Assembly (NCBI GenBank): GCA_024036415.1
Contig: JAMWET010003177.1
Span: forward strand, 43,501 to 107,500
Direction: 5' to 3'
Source of the DNA: Prochilodus magdalenae
Taxonomy: Eukaryota; Chordata; Actinopteri; Characiformes; Prochilodontidae
Length of the DNA stretch: 64,000 bases
Shown here in pieces: positions 29,401-43,254 of this stretch; position 1 is the first letter of the stretch; each line of letters opens with the position of its first letter. Both the position numbers and the translations under genes were made by a program. The notes below the pieces were generated by a model that made no database searches, was not told where the DNA came from, and saw only the letters and a list, made by a program, of their open reading frames with translations.

Positions 29401-32400
29401 AGCTGTCAGGGGCTCGAGGTCGCAGCTCCACTCCTCGCCCGTTTATTTCCGGAGCCTTTGTCTGCACCATGGGGGGGATCTTCCGAAAGTTCAGACTTTC
29501 ATCAAAGACTCGATCCACCAGCTATAGGTAACGGTGAAAAGCCATGGAGAAGAGTAAGAGTAAATCAGAGGGTGATGGAAAATAAATAATAGCCAGTGAC
29601 AGCCCATATTTCTCCTAGGATTTACTGAAGTACTGTTCGCCTAGTTTGGTATAAGATGGTATAAGATGGTATAAACTAAAGCATACTGCACCTCCTCTCT
29701 GGTATCGATGGCAGATCCTGGCGTGGTGGCCGCTGTGCTGACCGTGGTGCTTGGTGCAGTGCCGGATGAGCTCACAGAGTCGATCTCGCCGGCCACGTCA
29801 TGGATCTCCCGTGCAAGGATGGCCAGGTCCTTGGCCAGGTCCTGACTGATCCTGCGCACACAGGGGAATAACCTATTAACCATCAAACGGGTGTCTAGAA
29901 ACTAGGGGGGTTCACATACATGCAAAACAGCAAAAACATACAATAGGTGGCCCTACAGCTCTATACATGCTCAAGCACATGCACACCACGACAAACACAG
30001 GCACATGAATAACACATAACAGTTAAGACACAGAACATTCACCAAAAAAATCCAGATCAGTTCAGCCTTAAAATCTGTTCCTGAGAAACCAGAACGACTG
30101 GAATGGTTGATAAGTTGTAAACTTGTACCTACACATCATTAGAAGTTATATAGAGTGCCCTCCAGAATTTCTGAATTACCCCTGGTGAAGATGAAAATAT
30201 CTTTGTTGCTTAGTAACTTGGTCTTAAATAACTTAGCATCATTAGAGAAATCTGACCTTTCCTGCATACTCATCATGCATATTCATTAAATTCATAAATG
30301 CAGTACTGAGCCATACTGAACACCCCCTCGTGAAATAGTATGTTTGTAGGTTAAAAAAAAAGTTCTTAAATACAAGATTTAAATGCAGCATTTTGTATTT
30401 CAAAATATTTTATTATAAATGATGGCCTATAGATTTTATATAAAAATAAAAAGATTAAAAAAAGAAAAAAAGAAGTGTTGTATCTTTTTTTTAATTCCAC
30501 AATGTATCAGATTCAGTAAATAAACAGCAATCGTGGGTGAAAGTATGTATATATGAATATTAGCTGAATTCTGTAAATATGATATATCAGATGTGTATAT
30601 TTCTGGCACTTTCTGACTGTCTGTACTGCTCTTTTGATGTTACATGTCGTCGCTGTGCAATGAAAAACATGTATCTCCATTTTTGTCCATTTTGACTTTT
30701 ATGCATCATTTGAAAACAGCCACTGCCGTTTACAAACTGTAAAATTTGCATGATAAACGGACGAACTGAAATGGCCCAGAAGTGCTCAGAAGGATGTCTG
30801 GTTCCATTGACTTACATTAAAATCGAATGAGGTTTTTTTTGGCCTCTCCTGTAAAGTTGCCATTTTGGAGATACTTGTTTTTCTTTGGACAGCGACGATA
30901 TGCTCTATCCAGATACTCTAGTTACTTTATCCTCACTTTCCGAGTCTAGGTCACATGACTGGAAACTCAGTATCATTTACATTACACAGCTCTGACTCAC
31001 TTCTCTGAATGAATTCATCTCACTGGTTGGATTCTCGACTTCAGTTATTTATTTATTATAGGAATGAAACTTATTATGTTTCATCAGTGGTGCCAATAAC
31101 TCTGGTGGACACCCTACATTACATTCCCAAACTATGCCTTACTTAAACACATGCTCTTATTACTGATTCAAAATCACTGACTCCCACTCCGTTCTGCACA
31201 TTCCATAAACTTCACATCGGATGAAGCATAATGACTGGAAGAGGTACTTGTGTTTGTACAAAACCAGTAAACTCTGTCTGCTGTGTGTGCTGCCCTGAGG
31301 ATACTGCTGAGTAAACACTGGCACATAGAGGGCTAGAACATAGATGCGTGTTCAGGTACTGCTGAAGTGGGAGCGAGAGTGCTCTGCTGTCTGCTGAGTT
31401 TAAATATGATTAGTAGGTCAAGTGGAAGAGCAGTGCTAAGACGGAGAGGGGAGGAACAGCGAGACAGCTGCAGGTATAAAACATGCCAAAAAGAGAGGAG
31501 GGGGCGGTAAATAACTGAAAAGGGGCTGTTGGGTCATTTCCCACAGCAGGAGAGCAGGTCCCTGTCTTCCTGTGTTACTGCAGCTGAGCTCCAACTTCAA
31601 ACTGACAACAGCCTCAAACAAGCATTACACTGTGTGCACAGACTTAATAGAGACACACAGTAGAACGTACACACAAATCTGTGACTAGATTAATGTGTAG
31701 CTATATATCACGACGGAAGTGGGCAACAACATGATATATATTCTGGATATAATGTTCAGGTACGTCTAGAACACACAAGTTCAAGTTTCATATAAACCGC
31801 ATGCCTTTATTTTATTTTATTTTATTTTATTTTATTTTATTTTATTTTATTTTATTTTATTTTATTATTCTTTACTTTATTTTATTATATTTTACTTTAT
31901 TTCATTTCATTTTATCTTATTTTATTTTATTTTATTCTTTACTTTATTTTATTATATTTTACTTTATTTTATTTCATTTTATCTTATTTTATTTTATTTT
32001 ATTTTATTCTTTACTTTATTTTATTATATTTTACTTTATTTTATTTTATTTTATTTTATTTCATTTTATCTTATTTTATTATGCCTTACTTTACTTTACT
32101 TTATTATATTTTACTTTATTTATTTTATTTTATTTCATTTTATTTTATTTCATCACAGCCAAAGCTAGCTAGATCTCTTATGTATCACACAACACTACCC
32201 AGGTGTTCGGCTGGAGCCTGGCATATGCCTCATATGAGAAATGTGAAGCACCACCACAACTTCTTTTAAGAACTGCTACAAAAGCAGCAACAGCTTAACA
32301 CATTTGGAGGAGACTACTAACTGCCGATTCGGTTGCATCGATTAACAGATGCTCATATTGCTGAGTGATGTGGGGAGCGGGGTAGTTTGAACATCCCTAT

Positions 32401-35400
32401 ATGTTGTTTCCAATTTTAGTGCACAGCATAAAAAAACAAACGTTCATTTCAAAAGCTGAGCAACAAAATGATTTTGAGTTCATTTATTTGATTTTAAATG
32501 AGTCAGAATATTATATATATAATATATCGTCGCTGTCCTAAGAAAAACATGTATCTCCATTTTTGTTGATTTTTATTTTTAGGCCTCATTTGATCACATG
32601 AGCTGCTGTTTACACTGTGTGGAAATTTCATGATGAATGGACCAACAGAAACAGCCCAAAACTACTTGAAAAGACGTCTGGTTCCATTGACTTCCATTCA
32701 AATGAAATTAAGTTTTTGGTCTCTCCTGTAAAGTTGCCATTTTGGAGATACATGTTTTTCTTTGGACAGCGACGATATATATATATATACTGATATATAT
32801 TATAATATGTATATTATACTCATATTCTCTCAAATGTATATATTTATATTACTGTATCACCTATAGTAGTACAATCATGGTCTTTTATCCTTATTTCCTT
32901 TCAGCATTTGCTAATATTTAAAATGAAAGCTTCCCATGTTCAATGGTAAATAATTAAAATTATTTATAGTTATTATAGTTATGAAAGAAAATCTCAGGAG
33001 CTGTAAAATGGCTATCAAATGCACAGCAAAGTTATTTCTGTATATTTTTATTCCATCATTTGTGTATAAAGTCACATGAGACTACTTGCAGTAATATTGA
33101 TACTACATAAAATGATGAATGTGAAATGCTGCAACATTTACAAAGAAAAAAAAGTGGAAAAAAGAAAAAAACATTTCTTAAAATATTGTGATGTTATTTT
33201 TTTGCTCTATCGCCCAGCCTGACTTCAACTATGGCTATGTAACTTTGTGGCATGTTGTCTACCCTCATATTAGAGTTGTGTTGTTGTGCAAGAGCTGCTT
33301 GAGGTCTATATGTGTCTGCCTGTTAGTGAGTTTGGGAAAGACGGAGTTGATAAGTACCTGGCGATCTCCTCGCTGTGGGCTGTCCAGTCTCGAATGTACT
33401 CCTCCTGCTCCCTCATCCTGTGCTTAAGACCAACACCACCGGGGCTGGCTGTTGGCGTGGCGGTGAGCGTACCGCTCAGCCTGCTGGTGCGCAGAGTGGT
33501 TCCCGGCCGCAGACGCCCGTGCTTGGGGGAGTTCCGGTTGGACCCAAACTCGTCCTCAGAGGTGGAGGCGTATTCTGGAGGCAGGCGTCTCCACCTGTTT
33601 GCGGCTGCAGAGAGACAGGGGGCTGTAGTTAGTGTGGTGCTGAGAGGATATACAGTAAGGCCATATTCTATCCGTCTGTTAAAGCTTCAGTGCCAGCAAA
33701 TCATATTTCATCTACTGCAAGCAGCTGCATGGGATTATTATGGGATGTGGGATATGTGTGCTAAAAAAACATTGTAAGTTCTAATAAAGAAAACAAAAGG
33801 GGAGGAGTTGGGTGGAGGGGGGTTGAGTGTTGAGAATGGGGTCGGAAGCCTTTGGGGGTTGTCAATATTTGAGCTTCAGACTCTTTGTCAGTATTAGACA
33901 CGGACACAGTAAGAGCTTAGAGGTTGTTAGAGGATGAGGAAAACACCAAACGTCAACACTACAGGCACCAAAGGCTCAACACAGCCCTGCTCCACTATTG
34001 ATACAAGGTTTGATGTCAGTCCACAGAAGGACTCTTTACTTCTTATGGATGAATAAATTACCTAATACACTCTGTAGACACTGGAAATGAGTCTATTTAC
34101 AATATTAAGCCTGCATAGTGTGGCTAAAACCTTGTTTCATATAGAGGATGAAAATTATATAATATCATGTACAACCCCAAATCAGAAAAAGTTGGGACAC
34201 TATGGAAAATACAAATAAAGCTTTGTATGTGAAACATGTCGCAGGTCTGAACAGCAATGCATTGCAATATATATTTACAAATGAAGTTGTCCAGGTACAA
34301 CATGAAATATCTCAGGTTCATACTGTCTGCAATCAAATAAACATCAAAGTAAATCTACTTGCATTCCACAGAACTTTTTCTGATTGGGGAGTATAAACAG
34401 CGCACATGATTCCAGAGAGCAAAAAATAAAACCCCAGGCAATGCACCATAGATTCCTCTGGCATACCAATCCTGATATAACAATATACCGGTTAAAATCA
34501 TAAGTAACATTAACATAATTAATAACTGCCCAGCTCTACCAGGTGATTAGGCGCTTAAATCATTCCTGAGTCATGTGTAACTATGCTAAGTGTTTATTAA
34601 CAAGTCTAGACATCTAAAATACTCCAGTTCCACATATCCACTTCAAATTTACCCCTAACATGTCTTTTTAAATTTTTATTGGGCTTATAATTTAGATCAG
34701 GAAACAGTTGAAGATTACTTAAAAATATTGACTACAATAAAAAAAATATAAAAAAGATCCCAGTGAAAAAGGAATCAGGTTTTTCAAATTAAGCCTGTAA
34801 AAAAGGTTTTTTTTTTTGTTGTTTTATGAAAACTGCACAATGGTGTCTTGATGAATAAAGATTTTTAGACATTTTTTTAAGGCAGGTCTTCATCAGGGTT
34901 AAAGGAGTAACGATTGCATTGTTATTTAAAGAAGTACAACATAAAAACAACCATAAAAATGGCTGTAACACACGTCTTTACAGTGTCTTCCAGTCAGAAC
35001 AAATGAAGCTGCAAAATCAACCAACAGTTCTTGTTTATACCATGCTGTGCCATTGGTTGGAAAGACGTTGCCATTGGTTGGTAAGGTTTCACGCAACAAG
35101 AAGGAATGGTGGTCAAAGCGAAGGGGCTTCCTGAAGTCCTCGGGGACTGCATAATTAAAACAGATAAAATATCCATAGCAGAGAAAATCATAGAGAATAT
35201 GATCAAGCTTGTCTTAATCATGATAAGGGGCTGCGTCTCTGAAAAGGGTTTGTTTATAGTTGGTTTATGATGTGTATATTGTGTAGACTCTACATTGTAA
35301 ATGTCTATATTTATTGTGTACAGTACAGTACTAGACACAAACTGCCGAAACCAAATTCCTTGTGTGCATCTACATACTTGGCCAATAACTGGTTCTGATT

Positions 35401-37194
35401 CTGAATGAATCTTTGGGCCAATCACCTGACTACAGTCCTATTGAAAATGTATACAGAACTGTAATTCTGTAACTGTAACAGTAATTCAGAAGAACCCTGG
35501 AATTCTTGGGGATCTGTAGACGGTTTGCCAAAGGAGACGACATAGAAACACAATTCTGCTATATGCTAATTACCTACTGTATATGTCTTAAAGTTACAGA
35601 TAACAACAACAGCTTTGCCAAAACCATGTTATTAATTTGTGTTCTGATCATATTTTTGTTCACACCTAAGGATCATCAGTCAGAAAAGTCAAACGGCATT
35701 ATGTGTGGGAATCTGAAGTGGATATATGCGCTGGCAGTACATTAAATAACAAAAGCTGAAGTGTCTTCTTGTTACCCCATTGACAGAGCACAGTCTGCCC
35801 ACTGTAAGACGGACCGGAATGATGTTATTAGTTTCCGCCATCAGGGGGAGCCTGAGTGACACGAGCTGCAGCCTTTGATTTTAATTGCTCAGTGCTTGCA
35901 TCAGCAGAATTACAAGTCTGGTGTCTTATCTTATTGGGGCATGTGCTGCAAAAGTTCTGCTTTGGTCCTATGAAGTTCAGCTGGATGTTCTTTGAGATCA
36001 TCAAACGACATCAAAATGACAGAAAATCAGGTCCAGTTTCCAAATACCTTTGTCCTAAAAGCCTGAATAGCAGTGTCATGTATTAATGGATTAATCCTAA
36101 TGAACAAGTGTGAAACACACTCCGGCTACTGATACGTACTTTGTCTTCAGTGTTTAGGATGAACCCTGGAGGAGAGCTCACATGCTTTAATACCAACACT
36201 CTTTGTTCAAGGGCTTGCTAACAGCTATTCCAAGTATTTGCATGTTTTGATAATCAAGCTCTTTAGAAATTCAGCTAAGCACTTGACCAAGGTCTGACAT
36301 GCACCGACAGCTGCACAATCACACAGAGACACAAACACGGGAACACACACAGGAACACACAATGAAAGGCACACACAGCCCAGAGGTGGTACAGTACCCA
36401 TGGGCTCCTCGTCGACTAGGCCATCTTCAGGGTCTGGTTGAGACATCTCTGCATAAAAGTTCTCTTTATAAACAACATATACATGCAGGGACACCAACAC
36501 ACGAACAGTCAAACGACAATCACAGATGAAAGACAATGAAAATAAAAGCACAGTGAGACAAGAAAGAAACACTGGATAACTCACTGATTACAGCTGGATA
36601 TAAACGTAAGTAGAAAGCTGGGGAACATACACACTGCCCATCAAAGTTCTGGGGACAATGGGCCACATGGTGGCACAACCGTATAAGCGATCGCCCTATC
36701 GTTGAGAGACAGGGATGCCATAGCCACAATTGGCAAGAGTCCAAAAGGGCATGATTGGGCTCACTCACTCTCTGGGTAGGCAGGATGACCCACCATCTAT
36801 CCCTGTTACAGGTATGAGGCTAGTTAAAGCAGGACAGCGTTAGTATAAAGTATTGTTAGTGCTCTCCTGCAAGCATGTTCAGCTGTCTTAGTGTGCAATG
36901 TTAAGCTGCTGCCTTAGAAGAAGCACCTTCAGGAGACATCGGAAAATCAGAACAGGGGCACTTGAATTTCCCTCTGGGATCAATAAAGTATCTTTTCACT
37001 CAAAACACAGTATCGGAAATCGAAACAGCAATCAGGCAATTTAATTTTTTTAATTTCGGCAAATCTGTGTCACAGTTTTAATTTATGACTATTGCATTGT
37101 CTTTTCTACAGTCTACAGTTATATTTGTATTTCTTGTATATATTTCTTGCCTCCTTGCAAGGTGAATTTGTATTTTGTATTTGTTGTATCTTTT

Positions 37195-37245
<51 letters not shown>

Positions 37246-40200
37246 ATTGCATGTAAGTAATGCGGGTCAGGTAAGTGTACACATAATGGCGCTGAATGCT
37301 GACGCTGCGCCTATTCCACAGTGTTATGGCATAATTCTGCCATATTATTATTCATGCTTTTTGTTGCCACTAGATTACAAAAAAAAAAAAACATCCTCCA
37401 CCGGATTGTATGGCTCAACTCGACACGGCACGCTTTTGGCAGCAGGAAGTTCACCAGACAAAAAATGTGTCACCTGTGTTTAAAGTAGTAGTAACTTCAA
37501 GCTCAGTCTACAGGAATTATACCAGGGAAGGCATCCACCAAATCTGGCCCAACTGCACAAATCTCTGAAGCAGGAGTGGCTGAACATTGAGGTCGCCTAC
37601 ATCCAGAAACTTCAGTACATGCCAAATCAAATCACAGTCGAGCTGGGCTGGGACCATGCTCTAGAACAGCGGTTTAGTTTTTCATTTCCAAAGCACATAA
37701 TGAAATGGTATTTTGTCCCAGATGTGTGTTAAAGGAAAAGTCTAAGTGTTAATATGGTAAGATGTGTAGCCTATAGTGCTATACTCAGGGTACTCTGCCT
37801 CTGAGCAGGTTAACAAAGAACTAAACAGGTTTTTATTTCAATCCCACCAACAAACAAAATACAGCTTGTCGGTTTAAGGCTAGTTGTTCCCATACGTTTG
37901 AAGTGCAGTGTACAATTATCCAGCCGATAACCAAACATATACAAGTGCAGTGCAGTCGGCAGAAAAGAGTGGTCATCCTTTGTGTGCTCACCTGCAGGAG
38001 ATCCAGAGACAGGAGGTGTGATTTTGGTCTTGGCGTCTGCTAGTTTAGAAACACTGTTGGCTCGCAGGCGTGGGTTCAGCTTACTGTCTGCTGGATTGGT
38101 GGCGCGCAGGCCCAGCCGCAGAGCCGTCTCAGCTGACACCCGTGACGCTGAACTGCGGCTAACTGTGGCCTCTGAGTCGCTGCGTGCTGAGATGGAGCCC
38201 AGCCTGGTGCGTCTGGGCTGGGCCAGCATGTCAATGCGGGACGGGCCTTTCCTGCCTGAGGGGGGCTTGGAGGTGGAACTGGTAGTGGAGACCTCAGAGG
38301 CCACTGACACCCTGTCTGCGTCTGCGAGGTCAGTGTCAGACGTGTCCCCCAGCCGAGCGCGCCGCAGCAGGGAGGCTCTGGTGGGCCGGGGCTGAGGAAG
38401 CCCTGCCTGCTGTTGACAAAATAGATGAAAAGAACTTTCAGCGAAATTGTCAACTATACCAAATAACAAGCATCAGAGATGCACTGAGGTAGAGTTCCTG
38501 GGCTGATAATGAGGACCAACAACTGATAACTTATTATTAGGAAAGATAATTAAGAGAACTGTGGCTTATACTGCTATCCATTACCCACATATTAATCCAT
38601 CCACCCATCTTCTTATACTGCTTAATCCAGCTAGGGTCGCGGTTGCAGATGAGAAATAAATGGATGGATGAGTGGATGAATAGATGGGTACACAGACACC
38701 ACCTTCAAAAGTCTGGATTGGGCTGTTGATCATTTTTTGGACTGAAAGTCTGGACTGTTTGAAAGTTTAAAATCAATGTTGTTATTAATACAGCCATCAT
38801 TAATGGTCATTAATACAGTAATACATCAATATGGCTGCAGACAAGGAGTATAAAATGATTATGATATGTGAGTCCTGTGAGACAGGCGATTAATAAGCAG
38901 TTCTACAATGACTGAGACAGCGGTGTAACAGGGATGTTCACAGAATAACACAGAATCTTTGTATTGTGACTAGAACATTAGTTTGTAGCTAATGTAGTCA
39001 GGGCTATTATAACAGCTTGTGGCTAGAGAGTTAGTTCTATATGCTGTTGTATATATATACACTCTAAACACTGCACTTTAATCATTTGAATGCTCTAATA
39101 AAATAAAAAGCGAAACATCTTTCTTTTGATTTTTTTACTTGAAGCTTTACTTTATTAATTCTGAAAAGTGTAAGGAATGGAAACACTGCTGTATTACTTT
39201 ATAACATTAAATAATAGGTAAATCATTTCACCTCTACTGCACAGCAGCACTGGGAATGTAGTTATATTAAAATGAATCATCATAAGTGGAGATCAAAAAG
39301 GTAACTTGACAAAAAAGTGTATGTAGATAGACAATATATTTACTTATTATTTCATTTCTCTTTGTGGAATATGAAATAGCAAAAACTGAAAATGGCATGT
39401 GATTTTAAAACTTCGTAACGGTTGTGTCAGTCCAGATGGTGTGTAAATGACATGTTTTGTTGATGTATGATCGATGTATTATGTGCAGGCCAATGTACAC
39501 ACATTCAGCAAGACGGCAAGGTAAAATATCTTCACTTAGAAATCTGATGAAATGGAATATTGTTTAGACAATATACTGTAGATCACTGACATCGTGAACG
39601 TCTGAATGATTTACTGGGTTAGCAGTACTGAACCTCCTTGTAACATTTTTTACTTGATGTTCCTTGGCCAATATTTTTTTTTGGCATAGTGCAGTTCTGT
39701 TGACCTCTGCTGAAAGGATCACTTCCAGATCACTGACGGTTTCAGTCACGCATGCTTATTTCTCCAACAGTGCATGTGGAGCAAAAAATGAAGCATCTGA
39801 TAGTAGTAACTCATTACTCTCAGTTATCTGCAGATAATGCATATCTACTAACCATCACTACTTCTCTGTTGTACAGGTGAATGCCAATTAGCACACCGAC
39901 AGCAGAGAATTCAGTATGTTTCGTTTTTTTGAGAGATTAATAGAAGCAAAATATTAAAGTAGTGTTTTCAGCTTAGATAAAAACAGAGCAGCAATTAAAA
40001 ATGGGAGCACCTGTTTTCCTCCAGCAGGGGCGCTGGGCTGGACCGTCCTGCTGGTTTTGCATTTGGTTGCTTTGGAGGAGTCCAGCTTGGAGAGTAGCAG
40101 GTCATCGGTGGAGGTGAAGGTGCCACGGCCATGAGAGCGCCCGGAATAGGTCTCCTGGTCGGAGGAGAGTATGTCGGAGATGGGCAGTGAAGATGTCTGC

Positions 40201-43198
40201 TCATCGTCCGTCAGGTCTAGCGATTGCTGACGGCCCCGTGTGGTCGTATGGGTGGGGCGGCGAGTTTCTGGACGGCCGTCTGGAACCTTGGTCTTGGCCT
40301 TCCTCTCTAGGCGCTCTCGGGCGCTTGCAGCACTTTTCCCAGCAGAGCTCAGGTTGCTCTTTTCTTTGTGCAGGCTGCTGAGGGAGCGACGCTTCTGCAC
40401 ACCCTTGCGCTCTGCCTCGCTGACTGCGCTGGTCGTGTCCACATCTGACTCGGGGGAAATGGAACGCCCCTGAGATTGGCTCGGGGGTGCTGTAGAATCC
40501 AGCTTCTTCTCATCGCGGAGCTTAGCCTCCAGAAAGGCCATGACGGCCTCTGTGTCTTTCAGCAAGGTTGCTGTGTCCATGCTGCCAGCTGAGTCACTTC
40601 GCTCTCGACCCCCTACCTGCCGGTTGATGCGTGGAATGAGTTCAATGGGAACGTTCCCGCTTGGCTTCTCAATAGTGAAACTACCCTGCCGCACCAGGGG
40701 CTTTCCACTCCTTTCCCCATCGCTCCCTTTGCTCTTGTCCTCGGTACGTCTCCTTCGTCCCTCCTCACTTTGCTTCTCCACAGGACGTGTGGGAGGCTTG
40801 GCGGAGGATGTCTGCATCCCACCTGCTGTCCCACCCTGCTGTGAGGTCTTTCCGCTCACAGTGCTTTTTGTGGAAGGGGCGCATTCACCGTCCCCTTTGT
40901 GCTCACTGTGGCCCTCTTTCTCCTGGGGCTCTGTGTCCTGCTTTTCACCGATCTCAGAACGCAGTCCAAGGGCAGAGGAGGCCTTGCCAGGCTTGCTCTT
41001 CTCCTCAGTGGGGAGCTGAGGCAGTGTCCTCCTCTTCCGTTCACACTGGCTGGAGGTGGCGGAGCTGGTACTCTTTATGGATACCAGTGGGTCCAAAGCA
41101 TCAGTATCTAAAAGACAAAGTTTTGTTTGATTACATACAGAATTCTAGAAGCTTCTGCATCTGCTGGAATCAGTAGCATAAATGTTTCTGCTGTGTCATT
41201 AATAATATTGAATAGACTGGGCTGCCTGATTCTGGTCCTGGATAGCCAGTGCAGTTTAAAGTTTAGTTTGGAATGCCCTGCTATAACATGCCTTGAACCA
41301 TGATCACCAAAAAGTTACTATTTTATGTTGTTGTATTTGTCAAACGCATATGTAATTACAAGGTAGGGTTACAGGGAACACCTATTCAGTTAAATGCTTT
41401 ATCTGCAGACCTAAGTGTGCAATTACACCTTATACTATTCTCAGAAATAACCGGGAACTGGAAACTGGGAATGGGATTTCCGCAAAACAAGACTCTACAT
41501 ATCGCCAGAAGATTTAGAATTAGCGTTTGTGACACAGGTTCTCCACCACTACATCAATAAGGACACATCTTACAGTGGTGTTGCGTCCTGTTCTCAAGTT
41601 AATGTCTCTAGAATTTCATAATGTACAATAACAGCAGCAGACATGACAGACATGAAGCCAAATACCTCGCTCTTGATGGACGAAGGTTGTGGGTTCTGCC
41701 CCAGAACCCTCAGGATCTGTTCTAGTGTGATTGGCAGCTAAACTGGCCCATTGGGAAACCCATCGTTGGCTGCCGACACCAACAGACTCGTCCACAAGAC
41801 CCTGCAAGGCGATATATTTACAGTATTGGTATCGGTACTGGTATCAGTATGTAGCCTTGATATTACATGATATCGGATAGAATGGAAAAGCACTGGATCT
41901 CATCCATCTTATCTGAATTTTCTCAGACTGTGAGCACACTCTGGCTTTTGTCGAACTCTAGAGTTGTATTATACGCTCACCCTCATGTTTGTGGTACTAC
42001 ACACTAGATCTAGATCTACAGTCTCACAGCGGAGGGCAGCACAATGATCGCATGGTTCTGTTCATCTCGGTCGTGTGTTTGCCTCGAGGGGAAAGGGCAC
42101 TACTCCTCCTTTTCGCCCTTAACTGGGTCAGTCAGTTAGTGGCCTACTCTCTCTGTAACAAGGAAGTGGTCAAATAAGGGAATGCCTGATACAGATTAAG
42201 GGCTACTGGAGTACTCTAAAAACAGCCATTCTCGTGCAGCAGAACACTCCCCTATTCATCTCGGAATCTGAGGACACTTTCAAACGGCCCAGTCTCCTCC
42301 AGTACAAACTTTCATATGTCGACACATTTAGTTTAGTGGCAGAGTCTGATACTGCAGCTGAAAGACAGGCGTATGTCCTGTACAAAACCTCAGAATCCTC
42401 TAGCTTATCAACAACTCTGAATATACCATCTGCCTCGAATCCTAGGGCTGACAGAGGAATTGATTTTATATCAAAATTGCAGTTTGGAAAAGATTTTTTC
42501 ACCCAAATTTTCCAAATATTGAATTAGCACATCAAATAAGTCAATTGTGTTTTTTGTCATATCACATTTGATGCCGGGGTGAAGCTGAGTGAAAATCTTA
42601 CTTTGCATAGTCCCTCGCAGTACTTCTTCAGTATGCACATGGTAATATATACCAGTGTTGCACCTTATTTCCAAATATACAGCCTTTATAACTATAACTA
42701 TATACTTATAACTATACATTAAATATAAAAGCTATGATATCTACAGGTGTACACATTTTTATATATGCAATCTGGTGGATCTGAGGTGGATAAAAAGAGC
42801 TGCAGGGTATAGAGGAGATAGAATATTGTTATACATGTTCCTGATCACATGAGCTAGAAGATGTACAGAATGTCAGTCTATAGGTGGAGGTATAGATGTG
42901 CTGGTTTAGAGGTGTGGATGTGGTGTGTTATTTTTATTAACAGAAAATAAAATACATATAAAAGAGAGCTGGAATCTGCCTGTGAACAAGTCAGGTCAAA
43001 CAATAACAACCAAACACCAATGCATAGCTAAACAGTATGATGATATTTTGTGTTCCTGCCAGTCTGGTGTCTTATATGTTCAAGCCTCAACCCTGATAAA
43101 AACATGTATATTCCAGTCACCATAGCTGAAGAGCCAGGCCTTTCATTTATAGCAAATAATCAATCATTTTAAACTGCATTTAAACTTATATAAATATA

Positions 43199-43254
<56 letters not shown>

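Noticed and set aside
31801..32172. [11 protein letters not shown] open frame that looks like membrane helices
   Set aside because: Produced by the TTTTA pentanucleotide array; not a gene.
34994..35150. Possible extra CEP170 exon (- strand, [14 protein letters not shown] after TATGCAG)
   Set aside because: An open frame follows an AG, but no good donor is found, it does not fit between known CEP170 blocks, and the repeated CCAACCAATGGC suggests a repeat.
36650..36800. tRNA-derived SINE head
   Set aside because: Sequence around GTGGCACAACCGTATAAGCG is reminiscent of a retroposon, but the promoter boxes and ends are too unclear to call.
37982..38395. 137-codon open frame on the + strand
   Set aside because: Antisense shadow of a real CEP170 exon, which shows family conservation on the - strand.
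40540..41019. 159-codon open frame on the + strand
   Set aside because: Antisense shadow of the large CEP170 exon.
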